Part shown: positions 1-8,637 of the stretch, in pieces
Numbering within the stretch: the stretch's first letter is position 1
Layout of the letters: every line of letters starts with the position of its first letter
Assembly (NCBI RefSeq): GCF_006352065.1
Contig: NZ_CP040915.1
Location: forward strand, 4,030,001 to 4,094,000
Source: Georgenia yuyongxinii
GTDB taxonomy: Bacteria; Actinomycetota; Actinomycetes; Actinomycetales; Actinomycetaceae
DNA length: 64,000 bases
Direction: 5' to 3'
Position numbers and translations under genes: made by a program
Notes under the pieces: model-generated
Told to the model about the DNA's origin: nothing
Database searches by the model: none
Seen by the model: only the letters and a program-made list of their open reading frames with translations

Positions 1-660
1 CGTGCCGGTACCCGATCGTCCGTCCGGTGCGTCGCCGCCGCCGGCCAGCGGGTGCTCCGCGCCGACCGCGACCAGGGCGGCGGCGCCGTCGCCGAACAGG
101 CCCGAGGCGACCAGGTTCGCCGTCGAGGTGTCGTCGCGCTGGATGGTCAGCGAGCACAGCTCGACGGCCACCAGCGCGGCGACCGCACCGGGGTGGCCGA
201 GGAGGTAGTCGTGCAGGCGCGCGGTGCCCGCGGCCCCGGCCATGCAGCCCAGGCCGAGCATCGGCAGGCGCACGACGTCGTCGCGCAGGCCCAGTCGGGC
301 TCCGATGCGCGCCTCGAGCGAGGGCACGGCGAGCCCGGTGATCGTGGTGGAGACGATGAGGTCGACGTCGCTCGGGGCCAGCCCCGCCCGGTCCAGCGCC
401 CCGGTCAGGGCCCGGGCCCCCAGCTCCACGGCCGCCTCGATGAACGCGTCGTTCGCCTGGCCGAAGTCCGTCAGCTCGGCGTAGCGCTCCAGCGGGAGGG
501 CGAGGTAGCGCTGGTCCACCCCGGAGCTGGCGTGCACGCGGCGCAGCAGGGCGTCGGTCCGGCCCGCGGCGCCGATCATCCCGGCGACGGCGTCGGTGAC
601 GACGTCCTGGGCGTAGCGGTGCTCGGGGAGGACCGCCTCGACTCCGACCAGGTGGGTCAT
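1..660 (-). CDS. Type III polyketide synthase, N-terminal part (cut by window edge)
   Basis: The visible 220 residues run [17 protein letters not shown]... and match the N-terminal half of the chalcone/stilbene synthase fold. The catalytic cysteine is probably Cys139 in [11 protein letters not shown], and a thiolase-like segment [11 protein letters not shown] follows. The C-terminal half with the catalytic His and Asn lies outside the window. It begins 47 bp after a UbiA-type prenyltransferase on the same strand, so the two are probably co-transcribed and could make a prenylated alkylresorcinol or alkylpyrone (inference). There is no clear Shine-Dalgarno; an inverted repeat CGGCCGA/TCGGCCG (661-667 and 675-681) sits directly upstream. 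The family is clear from the motif; the product is not known. Confidence 0.88.
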   Translation of the reverse strand, partial: MTHLVGVEAVLPEHRYAQDVVTDAVAGMIGAAGRTDALLRRVHASSGVDQRYLALPLERYAELTDFGQANDAFIEAAVELGARALTGALDRAGLAPSDVDLIVSTTITGLAVPSLEARIGARLGLRDDVVRLPMLGLGCMAGAAGTARLHDYLLGHPGAVAALVAVELCSLTIQRDDTSTANLVASGLFGDGAAALVAVGAEHPLAGGGDAPDGRSGTGT

Positions 661-707
661 CGGCCGAGCGTAAGTCGGCCGGCCGACCTTCGCCGGGTGA
701 ACGGCGG

Positions 708-1508
708 TCATCGCGCGGCCAGCATGACGACGTCCAGCAGGGCCAGGACCATCGCGGCCCGGAACGGGGCCTTGCCGCCGGTCCGCAGCGCCGCGCCGGC
801 GAGCACGACGGCGGCGCCGCCCGCCGCCCCGGCCCACAGCGGCGTCGACCCGGCGGGCCCCAGGACGATGACCGCGGTGGCGGCCACCAGGCAGCCGAGC
901 GCGCACAGTCCGCTGGCCCGGCCCCCGAGGCGGTGCGGCAGGCCGCGCACGCCGGTGGCGGCGTCGTCGTCGAGGTCGGGCAGCACGTTGAGCAGGTGCG
1001 CGCCCAGGCCCAGCAGGCCACCTGCCGCGACCATCCAGCCCGACGGCAGCTGCCAGGGGTCGAGCGCGAGCCACACGAGCACCGGCAGCGAGCCGAACGC
1101 GACGGTGTAGGGCACGAAGGACCACACCGTGCGCTTGAGCCCGAGGTTGTACGCCCAGCCCGACCCGACGCCGAGGACGAGGTGTACGAGCCCGGAGAGC
1201 AGCCCCGCGGCCAGCGAGGCGACCGTGCACACCGCGAGGACCAGCACCACGGCGCGGCGCACCAGCCCGCGCGGCAGCTCACCGGTGGCGATCGGCTTGT
1301 CGGCCCGGCCCACGCGGGCGTCGCGGTCGGCGTCGAGGAGGTCGTTGGACCAGCCGATGGACAGCTGCCCGGCCAGCACCGCGGTCACCAGCACCGCTCG
1401 GGTGCCCGGCTCGAGGCCGGCGACGACCGTCAGCACGGCGACCACGGTGGTGACCGCGAGCGTGGGTGCGAGGTGGCTGGCCCGCAGCAGCGCCAGGGTG
1501 GTGCGCAT
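708..1508 (-). CDS. UbiA-family prenyltransferase
   Basis: A 266-residue integral membrane protein with about eight hydrophobic segments. The aspartate-rich motif [18 protein letters not shown], near residue 55, is typical of UbiA enzymes that transfer a polyprenyl chain to an aromatic or lipid acceptor. A second Asp-rich loop, [11 protein letters not shown], lies further on. It sits between the lycopene elongase (59 bp upstream) and the type III polyketide synthase (47 bp downstream). That context suggests prenylation of the polyketide product, though a second carotenoid-modifying role is possible. The ATG at 1508 was chosen because it opens the conserved [12 protein letters not shown] segment; a longer N-terminus has no support. 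Confidence 0.82.
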   Translation of the reverse strand: MRTTLALLRASHLAPTLAVTTVVAVLTVVAGLEPGTRAVLVTAVLAGQLSIGWSNDLLDADRDARVGRADKPIATGELPRGLVRRAVVLVLAVCTVASLAAGLLSGLVHLVLGVGSGWAYNLGLKRTVWSFVPYTVAFGSLPVLVWLALDPWQLPSGWMVAAGGLLGLGAHLLNVLPDLDDDAATGVRGLPHRLGGRASGLCALGCLVAATAVIVLGPAGSTPLWAGAAGGAAVVLAGAALRTGGKAPFRAAMVLALLDVVMLAAR

Positions 1509-1567
1509 GGCAGCAGACCCTGGCACCTGGCGCGCCCGCGGGGAAGGAGCTGGTTGAGAGTCGCGCT

Positions 1568-2449
1568 TCACGTCAGGGCCATCCAGATGAGCAGCTGGGT
1601 GACGGCGAACCCGCTGACCGGGTTGAGCCACAGGAACCGCCGCCAGCCCGCGTGGGCCTCCTCGCACCGCTCGTCGGGCAGCGCCCGGAACGGCGCGATG
1701 GACACGAGGTAGGGCACCACGAGCAGGGCCGCGAGCCCGGCCGGCCACCCGGCCGTGAGCATGACCAGGCCGGCGAGGGCGTACGTGGCCATCGACGCGC
1801 GCACCGTGCGGGCCGCGCCGAGCCAGGTGGCCACCGAGGCCAGCCCGGCCGCCCGGTCCGCGGCGACGTCCTGCACGGCGCCGAACGCCTGCGAGGCCAT
1901 CCCCCACAGGAAGAAGGCGGCGAGCGTGGCCACGAGGGGTGCCGTCACCGGAGCCTCGACGAGCGCCAGCGCGACGACCGCGGGGCTGACGAAGTGGGTG
2001 CTGGAGGTGATCGAGTCCAGCACCGGCCGTTCCTTGAACCGCAGCCCGGGCGCGGAGTACGCGATGACCGCGAAGACGCTGACGGCGAGCACCGCCGTCG
2101 ACGCGGCCGATCCGAGCAGCACGAGCGCGACGAGGAAGGGCAGGTTGGTCACGGCGGCCGCGACGAGGGTGAGGCGGTGCAGGCGCCGGTCGAGCACCAC
2201 CCCCTCGATGCCGCCCTTGCGGGGGTTGCGGAGGTCGGACTCGTAGTCGAAGACGTCGTTCACCCCGTACATGAGGAGGTTGTACGGGACCAGGAAGTAC
2301 AGCGTGCCCAGCACCCAGGTGAGGTCCACACCGCCGCCGGCGGCGAGGTAGGCGGCGGCGAACGGGTAGGCGGTGTTGATCCAGCTGATGGGGCGGGAGG
2401 ACGCGACCAGCTGGCGGGCCGCGGCGGAGGCCGTCGTCGTGGTGGTCAT
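1568..2449 (-). CDS. crtEb: Lycopene elongase / C50 carotenoid prenyltransferase
   Basis: A 293-residue UbiA-superfamily membrane protein. NDVFDYESDLRNPRKGG at residues 64-80 holds the Mg-binding aspartates, and a second Asp motif is AVQDVAADRAAG. Homologues in Corynebacterium and Micrococcus add two C5 units to lycopene, the committed step to C50 carotenoids. The start ATG overlaps the crtYf stop (ATGA), so it is translationally coupled. It is the last gene of the core crt operon and follows the C. glutamicum order crtYe-crtYf-crtEb. The final ring type (decaprenoxanthin, sarcinaxanthin or C.p.450) cannot be read from sequence alone. Confidence 0.93.
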   Translation of the reverse strand: MTTTTTASAAARQLVASSRPISWINTAYPFAAAYLAAGGGVDLTWVLGTLYFLVPYNLLMYGVNDVFDYESDLRNPRKGGIEGVVLDRRLHRLTLVAAAVTNLPFLVALVLLGSAASTAVLAVSVFAVIAYSAPGLRFKERPVLDSITSSTHFVSPAVVALALVEAPVTAPLVATLAAFFLWGMASQAFGAVQDVAADRAAGLASVATWLGAARTVRASMATYALAGLVMLTAGWPAGLAALLVVPYLVSIAPFRALPDERCEEAHAGWRRFLWLNPVSGFAVTQLLIWMALT

Positions 2450-2802
2450 CGCTCCCCCGGGCGGTGCGCGGCGGGCGCGGCGGGCGGGGCGGGCGCCGGC
2501 CGCTGGGCCGGACGGGCCAGCTCCCACAGCGCCGGCAGCGCCAGCCCGGCGGCGAGCGGCCAGGCGAGGTCCTCCACCGGGGCGCGCAGCAGGGTGGGGC
2601 CGGCCAGGGCGGGTGCGTGGAAACGGAAGAGGTCGGCGGCGATCATGAGGGAGTCGAAGACCACCGTGAGCGCGAGGAGCACGACGATGACGACGGCGGT
2701 GCGCGCCCACCAGCGCAGTCCCAGCCGGCGCCGGTGCGTGGCGACCGCGGCAAGGAGCACCGGCGGCAGGAGGAACAGGCCCGCGAGGCCGAGGTAGGTC
2801 AT
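2446..2802 (-). CDS. crtYf: C50 carotenoid cyclase subunit CrtYf
   Basis: A 118-residue membrane protein of the small heterodimeric lycopene-cyclase family. It has three hydrophobic segments and the motif VFDSLMIAADLFRFH, the counterpart of the D-x(5-6)-G-x-W/Y region in CrtYe; the segment RAPVEDLAWPL carries the conserved acidic residue. It acts with CrtYe to cyclise the elongated C50 chain. Its start overlaps the crtYe stop and its stop overlaps the crtEb start, both as ATGA. The C-terminal 25 residues are a Pro/Ala-rich tail, probably dispensable. Confidence 0.9.
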   Translation of the reverse strand: MTYLGLAGLFLLPPVLLAAVATHRRRLGLRWWARTAVVIVVLLALTVVFDSLMIAADLFRFHAPALAGPTLLRAPVEDLAWPLAAGLALPALWELARPAQRPAPAPPAAPAAHRPGER

Positions 2803-3173
2803 CGTGCCTCCTCCCCGATCCGGGCGGATGCACGTGTCCGGGCGGTCCGGGCGGTCCGGGCGGTCCGGGCCCGCGCGGCCACGGTCACCAGGCCGTGCAG
2901 CACGAGCGTGAGGTAGGCGAGGAAGACGATGAAGAAGAGCTCCTCCAACGGCAGCTCGGGGGCAAGCATCGCCCCGGTCATCGCGGCGCTGTCGCCACGC
3001 CGGTAGAAGCCGGCCGCGATGGCGGCCACGTCCCAGACGAGGAAGAAGGCCGTCCCCGCCGCGAGCACGACGGCGCCGCGGCGGGCGTCGGCCCACAGCA
3101 CGAGCCGGTAGCGGCGGTCGAGCACCACCATGCCGGCCATTGAGACCACGAGGGCGCCGAGGTAGAGCATCAT
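2799..3173 (-). CDS. crtYe: C50 carotenoid cyclase subunit CrtYe
   Basis: A 124-residue protein with three membrane segments. FLVWDVAAIAAGFY and ELPLEELFFIVFLAYLT carry the conserved Asp and Glu residues of the CrtYc/CrtYe cyclase subunit family. It pairs with CrtYf. The first of two consecutive ATG codons (3173) overlaps the crtI stop. The C-terminus contains an ART-ART-ART short repeat encoded by a tandem CCGGGCGGT-like DNA repeat around 2836-2870, an oddity beyond the conserved domain. Confidence 0.9.
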   Translation of the reverse strand: MMLYLGALVVSMAGMVVLDRRYRLVLWADARRGAVVLAAGTAFFLVWDVAAIAAGFYRRGDSAAMTGAMLAPELPLEELFFIVFLAYLTLVLHGLVTVAARARTARTARTARTRASARIGEEAR

Positions 3174-4900
3174 CGCCGTCCCGTCCGCACCACGGCCGGC
3201 TGGGCTGAGGGGTCCGGGGCGGCCGGCTGGGCGGCGAGGTCCTGTGCGGCCGGTGCGGCGACCTGCCCGCCGGGCCTGTTGTCCGCGCGCACCCGCTCGG
3301 CCGCGAGCTCGGCGCTGATCAGGCACATGGGCAGCCCGATGCCCGGGATGGTGCTGGAACCGGCGTAGTACAGGCCGGCGACCCGCCGGGAGACGTTGCC
3401 CGCGCGGAAGAACGCGCTCTGCCCCAGGGTGTGCGCGGGGCCGAGCATGCCGCCGCGCCAGGCGTGCAGGTCGCGGGCGAAGTCCGCCGGGCCGACCGTG
3501 CGCCGCACGACGATCCGCTCGCGCAGGTCCGCCATCCCCGCCCACGTGGCCACCTGGTCGATGGCGGCGTCGGCGATCGCCTCGACGGCCGCATCGCCCG
3601 CGCCGTCGACGCCTCCGGCACCGAGCCCGGGGTCGGCGGGGACGGGCACGAGGACGAAGAGGTTCTCGTGGCCCTCCGGTGCCACGGACGAGTCGGTCGC
3701 GGACGGCCGGCACACGTAGACCGACGCCGGGGCGGGCACGCGGCCGGCGAAGATGGCGTCGAAGTTCTCCCGCCATTCGCGGGTGAAGAACAGCGAGTGA
3801 TGGGCCAGGTGCGGCAGGTGCCCGCGCACGCCGAGGTAGACGAGCACGGCGCCGGGGCCGGAGGTGCGCCGTCTCCACCACCGCTCGGGGTAGGTGCGCA
3901 GCGACGCCGGCAGCAGGGCGGTCTCGACGTGGTGCAGGTCCGCCGCCCCGACGACGACGTCGGCCGGGATCTCCCGGGCGGTGCCGGCGGCGTCGGTGTA
4001 GCGCACGCCGGTGACCCGCGCGCGCCGTCGTCCCCGCACCGGCTCGGTGGTGACGGCGGTGGCCGTGGCGCCGGTGTGCAGCCGGGCCCCCGCCCGCTCG
4101 GCGACGGCGGCGACGGCCTCGATGAGCCGGGTGAACCCGCCCTGCGGGTAGCTCACCCCGCCTGCGAGGTCCAGGGCGCTCATGAGGTGGTACATGCTCG
4201 GGGTGCGGTCGGGTGAGGAGCCGAGGAAGACGGCCGGGTATCCCAGGATCTGCCGCAGCCGGGGGTCGGTGAACCGGGCGGCCACGAACGACTCCAGGGA
4301 GCGCAGCAGCAGCGGCGGGAGCCGGTGCGCCCGGCGCAGCACCCGGGCGGTGAGGAAGGGCCGCAGCGACGTGAAGCTGGTGTAGAGGAAGGACCGCAGG
4401 GCGAGGTCGTAGGTGTCCCGGGCGGAGTCGAGGTAGCGGCGCAGCCGCATCCCGGCGCCGGGCTCGAGCCGCTCGAAGGTGGCGACATTGGTGGCCAGGT
4501 GCGGTGAGACGTCCACCGGGTCGGCCTCACCCTCGAAGAAGACCCGGTAGGCCGGGTCGAGCGTGCGCAGGTCGAGCTGCTCGGTCGCGGACGTGCCGAG
4601 CAGGCGGAAGAACCGGTCGAACACCTCGGGCATGAGGTACCACGACGGGCCGGTGTCGAACCGGAACCCACCGGACGCCCAGGAGCCGGCGCGCCCGCCC
4701 ACCTCCGGCTGGCGCTCGAGCAGGTCGACGTCGTAGCCGTCGCGGGCGAGCAGCGCGGCGCTCGCCAGCCCGGCGATGCCGCCGCCGATGACGACGGCGT
4801 GACGGCGCTGCGCGCCGTCGGCGATGGCGGTGGCGGGGGTCTGGTCGGCAGCGGTGGTGGTGTCGGCGGGGGCGTCACCGATGGGAGCGGCGGGGGTCAT
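3170..4900 (-). CDS. crtI: Phytoene desaturase
   Basis: A 576-residue FAD-dependent CrtI-type desaturase that converts phytoene to lycopene in four steps at the membrane. The dinucleotide-binding motif VVIGGGIAGLASAALLARDG starts near residue 37, after a Thr/Ala-rich leader. The family pattern ERQPEVGGRAGSW follows, and the C-terminal signature GLYYAGSSTIPGIGLPMCL is intact. It starts with an ATGA overlap on the crtB stop and ends with one on crtYe. The last 40 residues are a Pro/Ala/Gln tail outside the domain. Length and motifs indicate a functional enzyme. Confidence 0.95.
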   Translation of the reverse strand: MTPAAPIGDAPADTTTAADQTPATAIADGAQRRHAVVIGGGIAGLASAALLARDGYDVDLLERQPEVGGRAGSWASGGFRFDTGPSWYLMPEVFDRFFRLLGTSATEQLDLRTLDPAYRVFFEGEADPVDVSPHLATNVATFERLEPGAGMRLRRYLDSARDTYDLALRSFLYTSFTSLRPFLTARVLRRAHRLPPLLLRSLESFVAARFTDPRLRQILGYPAVFLGSSPDRTPSMYHLMSALDLAGGVSYPQGGFTRLIEAVAAVAERAGARLHTGATATAVTTEPVRGRRRARVTGVRYTDAAGTAREIPADVVVGAADLHHVETALLPASLRTYPERWWRRRTSGPGAVLVYLGVRGHLPHLAHHSLFFTREWRENFDAIFAGRVPAPASVYVCRPSATDSSVAPEGHENLFVLVPVPADPGLGAGGVDGAGDAAVEAIADAAIDQVATWAGMADLRERIVVRRTVGPADFARDLHAWRGGMLGPAHTLGQSAFFRAGNVSRRVAGLYYAGSSTIPGIGLPMCLISAELAAERVRADNRPGGQVAAPAAQDLAAQPAAPDPSAQPAVVRTGRR

Positions 4901-5754
4901 CGGCGTCCCTCCAGGACCACGGCGCGGGCGATGATGGCGGCCTTGACCGGATCGGGCACCCGCACGCGAGTCTGCGCGAGGCGGGCGGCGGGGGTGGCGC
5001 GCAGGCGCCGGGACAGTGCGGCGAACAGGTCGTGGGCCGCCCGGACGGCGCGCCGGCTGCTCCCCGGCAGGCGGGGGATGACGGCCCGCGCGGCCCGCAG
5101 GTCGGCGTCGATGTCGTCGAGCAGGGCGTCCCGGTCGGCGTCGCCCAGGCGCGTCACATCGACACCGGGGAAGTAGCTGCGGCCCCGGTCGTCGTGGTCC
5201 TCGGCGAGGTCGCGCAGGAAGTTGATCTTCTGGAACGCGGCACCGAGGGCGGCGGCGCCGGGGGCGAGGTCGCGGTGCGTGGCATCGTCGCCGCCGACGA
5301 AGATCCGCAGGCACATCAGGCCGACCACCTCGGCCGAGCCGTGCACGTATGTGGCGAACGAGCCGGCGTCGTGCTCGCGCACGGACAGGTCCGCGCGCAT
5401 GGACGCGAAGAAGGGCTCGACGAGGTCATGGCCGATGCCGTACCGGCGGGCCGTGAGGGCGAAGGCGTGGACCACGAGGTTGGCGCTGTGGCCGGTGCGC
5501 ATCGCCTGGTAGGTCTCCTCCTCCAGCACCGTGAGCACGTGGGCACGCTGCCCGGCGGGCCACTGGCCGGGCTCGTCCACGATCTCGTCGGCCACGCGCA
5601 CGAGGGCGTAGACGTCGCGGACGTGGGTGCGCACCGGCTCGGCGAGCAGGCGGGTGGCCCACCCGAAGGACGTGGAGTACCCGGCGATGACGACGGCGGC
5701 GCTGGCGTGGGCGACGGCGTCGTACCGGGCCGCCGGGGCCAGCGGGGGGCTCAT
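4897..5754 (-). CDS. crtB: Phytoene synthase
   Basis: A 285-residue squalene/phytoene synthase family enzyme that condenses two GGPP molecules to phytoene. The first Asp motif is DEIVDEP at residues 56-62; the second is DLAEDHDDRGRSYFP. FQKINFLRDLAED is the trans-isoprenyl synthase signature. The start overlaps the crtE stop by ATGA and the stop overlaps the crtI start. Length is normal for the family. Confidence 0.95.
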   Translation of the reverse strand: MSPPLAPAARYDAVAHASAAVVIAGYSTSFGWATRLLAEPVRTHVRDVYALVRVADEIVDEPGQWPAGQRAHVLTVLEEETYQAMRTGHSANLVVHAFALTARRYGIGHDLVEPFFASMRADLSVREHDAGSFATYVHGSAEVVGLMCLRIFVGGDDATHRDLAPGAAALGAAFQKINFLRDLAEDHDDRGRSYFPGVDVTRLGDADRDALLDDIDADLRAARAVIPRLPGSSRRAVRAAHDLFAALSRRLRATPAARLAQTRVRVPDPVKAAIIARAVVLEGRR

Positions 5755-6764
5755 GCCGCTCTCCGCACGGCAGTGGCGGCCAGCCAGGCCTGCAGGCCCG
5801 GCTCGAGACCGACGGCGTCGGCGACGCCGCGCGCCGCCTCGGCGTACCCGGCGGCCAGGTCCTCGATGAACCCCCGGGAGCCGCACTCGTCGAGCAGCTC
5901 ACGCACGCGGGCGGCCTCGGGCTCGCCCAGGGCCGCGTCGCCGATGAACGGGGCGATCTGCGGCCACCACGGCGTGGTGCGGGCGTGGGCGACGAGCGGG
6001 GTGCACTTGCCGGCGCGCAGGTCGGAGATCGTGGACTTGCCCGTCACCGCCTCCTCGCCGAAGACGCCGTCGAGGTCGTCGCGCAGCTGGAAGGCCACGC
6101 CGAGCAGGCGGCCGAGCTCCCCGAGCCGGTCGCAGGTGGCGGCGTCGGCGCCGGCGAGGACGGCGCCGGCCCGCATCGGCAGCTCGAAGGAGTAGACCGC
6201 GGTCTTGTGCTCCTCCATGGTGAGGATGGTCCCGAGGTCGGCGCCGTCGGTGCCCAGGCTGAGCCGGACGTCGGCGAGCTCACCGGCCGCGCTGACCCGG
6301 AGGGCGTGCTCGAGCAGGTCGAGCAGTCTGGTGACGACGTCCGGTGCCGCGCCGCACCCGGCGACGAGGCGTACCGCACCCGCCAGGGCGAGATCGCCGG
6401 CGAGGATGCCGGCGGCGTCGCCGTACCCGGCGGCCCGGCCGGGGTCGGCCCCGGCCGATGCGGCCCGGGCGGCGAAGGTGCCGGAGACGTTCGGGCGGCC
6501 GCGCCGGACCCGGTCGCCGTCGATGACGTCGTCGTGGACGACGAAGGCGGTGTGGAGGAGCTCCATCGCGGCGGCGACCTCCGCGGCCCTCTCGAGGTCG
6601 GTGCCGCCCAGCGCCTCGTGCACCGACAGGAGCAGCATCGGACGGAAGCGTTTGCCGCCCTCGGTGGCCAGCTCGAGGGCGTCCCAGAGCTCGGCGTCGT
6701 GGTGGTTGGTCTCGCGGCGCTCGGCGAAGAACCGGCGCAGCGCGGCGTCCAGAAGCTCGCTCAT
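5751..6764 (-). CDS. crtE: Geranylgeranyl diphosphate synthase (polyprenyl synthetase)
   Basis: A 337-residue trans-prenyltransferase. The first Asp-rich motif DDVID is at residues 78-82 in VVHDDVIDGDRVRRG; the second is FQLRDDLDGVFG. GGKRFRPMLLL is the family's substrate-binding segment. It supplies GGPP for crtB and elongation. The ATG overlaps the stop of the upstream IDI-like gene, which fixes the start. Chain length (C20) is inferred from the operon rather than from the sequence. Confidence 0.94.
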   Translation of the reverse strand: MSELLDAALRRFFAERRETNHHDAELWDALELATEGGKRFRPMLLLSVHEALGGTDLERAAEVAAAMELLHTAFVVHDDVIDGDRVRRGRPNVSGTFAARAASAGADPGRAAGYGDAAGILAGDLALAGAVRLVAGCGAAPDVVTRLLDLLEHALRVSAAGELADVRLSLGTDGADLGTILTMEEHKTAVYSFELPMRAGAVLAGADAATCDRLGELGRLLGVAFQLRDDLDGVFGEEAVTGKSTISDLRAGKCTPLVAHARTTPWWPQIAPFIGDAALGEPEAARVRELLDECGSRGFIEDLAAGYAEAARGVADAVGLEPGLQAWLAATAVRRAA

Positions 6765-7213
6765 CCCGCCAGCTCCAGGCTCAGACCGACCGGGTCGACG
6801 TCGGCAAGCCGTCGCACGTGCGTGACCAGTGCGGGGCTCAGCGCCCACGGCGCGACCACGACGGCACGGCCCAGCTCCTCGGGGTCGACCCATCGGTGGG
6901 CCACGAGCCGGGACAGGTCGGGGTCGGGCTCGGCGAGGCCCACCTCGGCCAGGTAGACGGGTGGGGAGGTGGACGTGCTGGGAAGCACGCACACCGCGTT
7001 GGCCAGGGGCAGCGCGAGCTGCGCGCCACCGAGGCGGGCGATCGCGCGGCCCATCGGCTCGCCCCGAGCCGCCTGGCCGTCGAGGGGGTGGCTCCACAGG
7101 CCTGCCCAGCCGCGGCGGACGAGCAGCAGCCGCCCGGTCTCGTCGACGACGAAGCAGGAGAAGTCCCGGGTGGGTGTTCGGTGCACGGTGTCGTACCCGA
7201 GCGTGGTGGTCAT
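6761..7213 (-). CDS. Degenerate isopentenyl-diphosphate isomerase-like (Nudix fold) protein
   Basis: A 150-residue protein that aligns with type I IDI over most of its length: GRLLLVRR, WAGLWSHPLDGQAARGE and APWALSPALV match the IDI segments. The catalytic positions are changed. The cysteine of the NSVCGHP loop corresponds to Asp45, the loop His to Gln47, and the metal-binding ENE corresponds to Ala71-Asn72-Ala73. It is therefore unlikely to isomerise IPP and may be structural, regulatory or neofunctionalised. The start at 7213 is set by an AGGAGG site six bases upstream. It is the first gene of the crt operon, downstream of the shared MarR operator. Confidence 0.85.
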   Translation of the reverse strand: MTTTLGYDTVHRTPTRDFSCFVVDETGRLLLVRRGWAGLWSHPLDGQAARGEPMGRAIARLGGAQLALPLANAVCVLPSTSTSPPVYLAEVGLAEPDPDLSRLVAHRWVDPEELGRAVVVAPWALSPALVTHVRRLADVDPVGLSLELAG

Positions 7214-7250
7214 GGCCCCTCCTGGTGTCGGGTGGTGCTGGCGCCAGACA

Positions 7251-7269
7251 TTACTAGCCAAACTAGTAA
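7251..7269. promoter_or_regulatory. Perfect inverted repeat, probable MarR/CrtR-type operator
   Basis: TTACTAG-CCAAA-CTAGTAA is a 7-bp perfect inverted repeat with a 5-bp spacer, in the only AT-rich patch of the 91-bp gap between the divergent crt operon and marR gene. A further CTAG half-site follows at 7274. Its size and position suit a MarR dimer and would allow control of both directions. A TGTAAT hexamer at 7291-7296 could be the -10 of a nearly leaderless marR transcript. Repressor identity is inferred from adjacency. Confidence 0.75.
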
Positions 7270-7304
7270 AATGCTAGAGAAGGTTTCTCGTGTAATCTCT
7301 CCCC

Positions 7305-7814
7305 ATGTCCGACGGGCCCGCGTACTGGTACCCCGGCGGCGACCACGCCGTCGCCGTCCTGCGCGCGCTGCGCACGTTCCGCCGCGCGGACGAGGAGATG
7401 CGCCGCCGCATGAGCGCGGACATGGACATGAACGTCAGCGATCTCCAGGCGCTGCAGCTGGTCATCGCCGCGGAGCGGTCCGACACCGCGGCGACGCCGC
7501 GGATGCTGGCCACACGCCTGGGAATCTCGACCGCCTCCACCACAAAGCTGCTCGACCGGCTCACCGCCTCCGGGCACCTCGTGCGCTCGCCCCACCCCCG
7601 CGACCGACGGTCCGTGGTGGTGCACGCCACCGCCCACGCGCACGAGGAGGTCCGTGAGCGCCTGGGACACATGCACGAGCGGATGGCCCAGATCGCGGCC
7701 GCGGTCCCGGAGCACTGCCGGCCGGCCGTGACCGAGTTCCTCACCGAGATGGCCGCCGAGCTGGACCGGGCCGGCACCGTGGCCCCGCTCACGCCGGGTC
7801 CCCACCCCGCCTGA
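7305..7814 (+). CDS. MarR-family regulator, probable carotenoid operon repressor (CrtR-like)
   Basis: A 169-residue winged-helix protein. The helix-turn-helix lies in ATPRMLATRLGISTASTTKLLDRLTASGHL and the wing in SPHPRDRRSVVV. It is divergent from the crt operon across an inverted-repeat operator, the same arrangement as CrtR of Corynebacterium glutamicum, which responds to GGPP. The effector here is not shown. Its 3' end overlaps the convergent TspO-like gene by 26 bp. Confidence 0.87.
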   Translation: MSDGPAYWYPGGDHAVAVLRALRTFRRADEEMRRRMSADMDMNVSDLQALQLVIAAERSDTAATPRMLATRLGISTASTTKLLDRLTASGHLVRSPHPRDRRSVVVHATAHAHEEVRERLGHMHERMAQIAAAVPEHCRPAVTEFLTEMAAELDRAGTVAPLTPGPHPA

Positions 7815-8637
7815 GCGTGCCCCGGGGGTGTGGTGCCCGGAGGCGCGTCGCCACGGTCGCGAGGACCACGACGACGGCGGCAGCCGCCGCGGCGACCGCC
7901 GTCGTCGCTGAGGTGAGCCCGCCGTCGGAGCGCCCGACGGCGATCCACGCCAGCCCCCACCCGAGCGCCGCGGCCACGGCGAGCCGGCCATGGCCGTAGA
8001 GCGCCAGGGCCACGCCGACGGCGGCCGCGACGGCGAGCACCGCCGTCGCCCACCACTGGGGCGACGCTCCGCCGTCGACCCCTGAGCCCGCGAGCGCGGC
8101 GGCGATGTTGGCGCACGTGGCGACGCACACCCAGCCGAGGTAGAGGCCGAAGGTGCCGTCGGCGACGACTGTCTCGACCCGGCTGCGCGCCCTGACGGCG
8201 ACCAGGCGGACGAGGATCAGCGCGAGCACCGCCAGCAGGGCGACGATGACGAGCACGCTGCCCCACACCTGCCCGGCCTGGACCACCAGGATCCACGCCG
8301 CGTTGAGCACCATGGACATCGCGGCGGGCCACGCGAGGCGCCGGGCGTCCGTGTGGTCCCACCACTGCCAGAGCGTGTACGCGGCGAGACCGGCGTAGAT
8401 GACGCTCCAGATGCTGAAGGCTCCTGAGCCGGGGGCGAGGTGGGTGGCGTCCGCCGAGAGCAGACCACCGGCCGCGTCGGCGATGGGCGTGCCACCGAAC
8501 ACGCCCACGCCGACCATCGTGCCGAGCAGGCACAGCAGGTACGCGACGGTCACCGCCACCTTCCGCCCGAGCGAGCCGGTGCCGGTCCGCCGGCCGCTCA
8601 CGCGGCCGGTCTGCTGGCCGCTCACCGGGCCGCTCAC
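7789..8637 (-). CDS. TspO/MBR-like tryptophan-rich membrane protein
   Basis: A 282-residue protein with about seven hydrophobic helices and Trp-rich loops (FSIWSVIYAGL, LWQWWDH, SPQWWATAV). This resembles the extended tryptophan-rich sensory/TspO-related family often found beside carotenoid genes in actinobacteria. The GTG start at 8637 overlaps the stop of the upstream SDR gene (GTGA), so the pair is coupled. The first 25 residues are a repeated VSG-rich leader, and a later GTG could be the true start. Its ligand is unknown; porphyrin or photoprotective roles are only suggested by the family. Confidence 0.72.
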   Translation of the reverse strand: MSGPVSGQQTGRVSGRRTGTGSLGRKVAVTVAYLLCLLGTMVGVGVFGGTPIADAAGGLLSADATHLAPGSGAFSIWSVIYAGLAAYTLWQWWDHTDARRLAWPAAMSMVLNAAWILVVQAGQVWGSVLVIVALLAVLALILVRLVAVRARSRVETVVADGTFGLYLGWVCVATCANIAAALAGSGVDGGASPQWWATAVLAVAAAVGVALALYGHGRLAVAAALGWGLAWIAVGRSDGGLTSATTAVAAAAAAVVVVLATVATRLRAPHPRGTLRRGGDPA

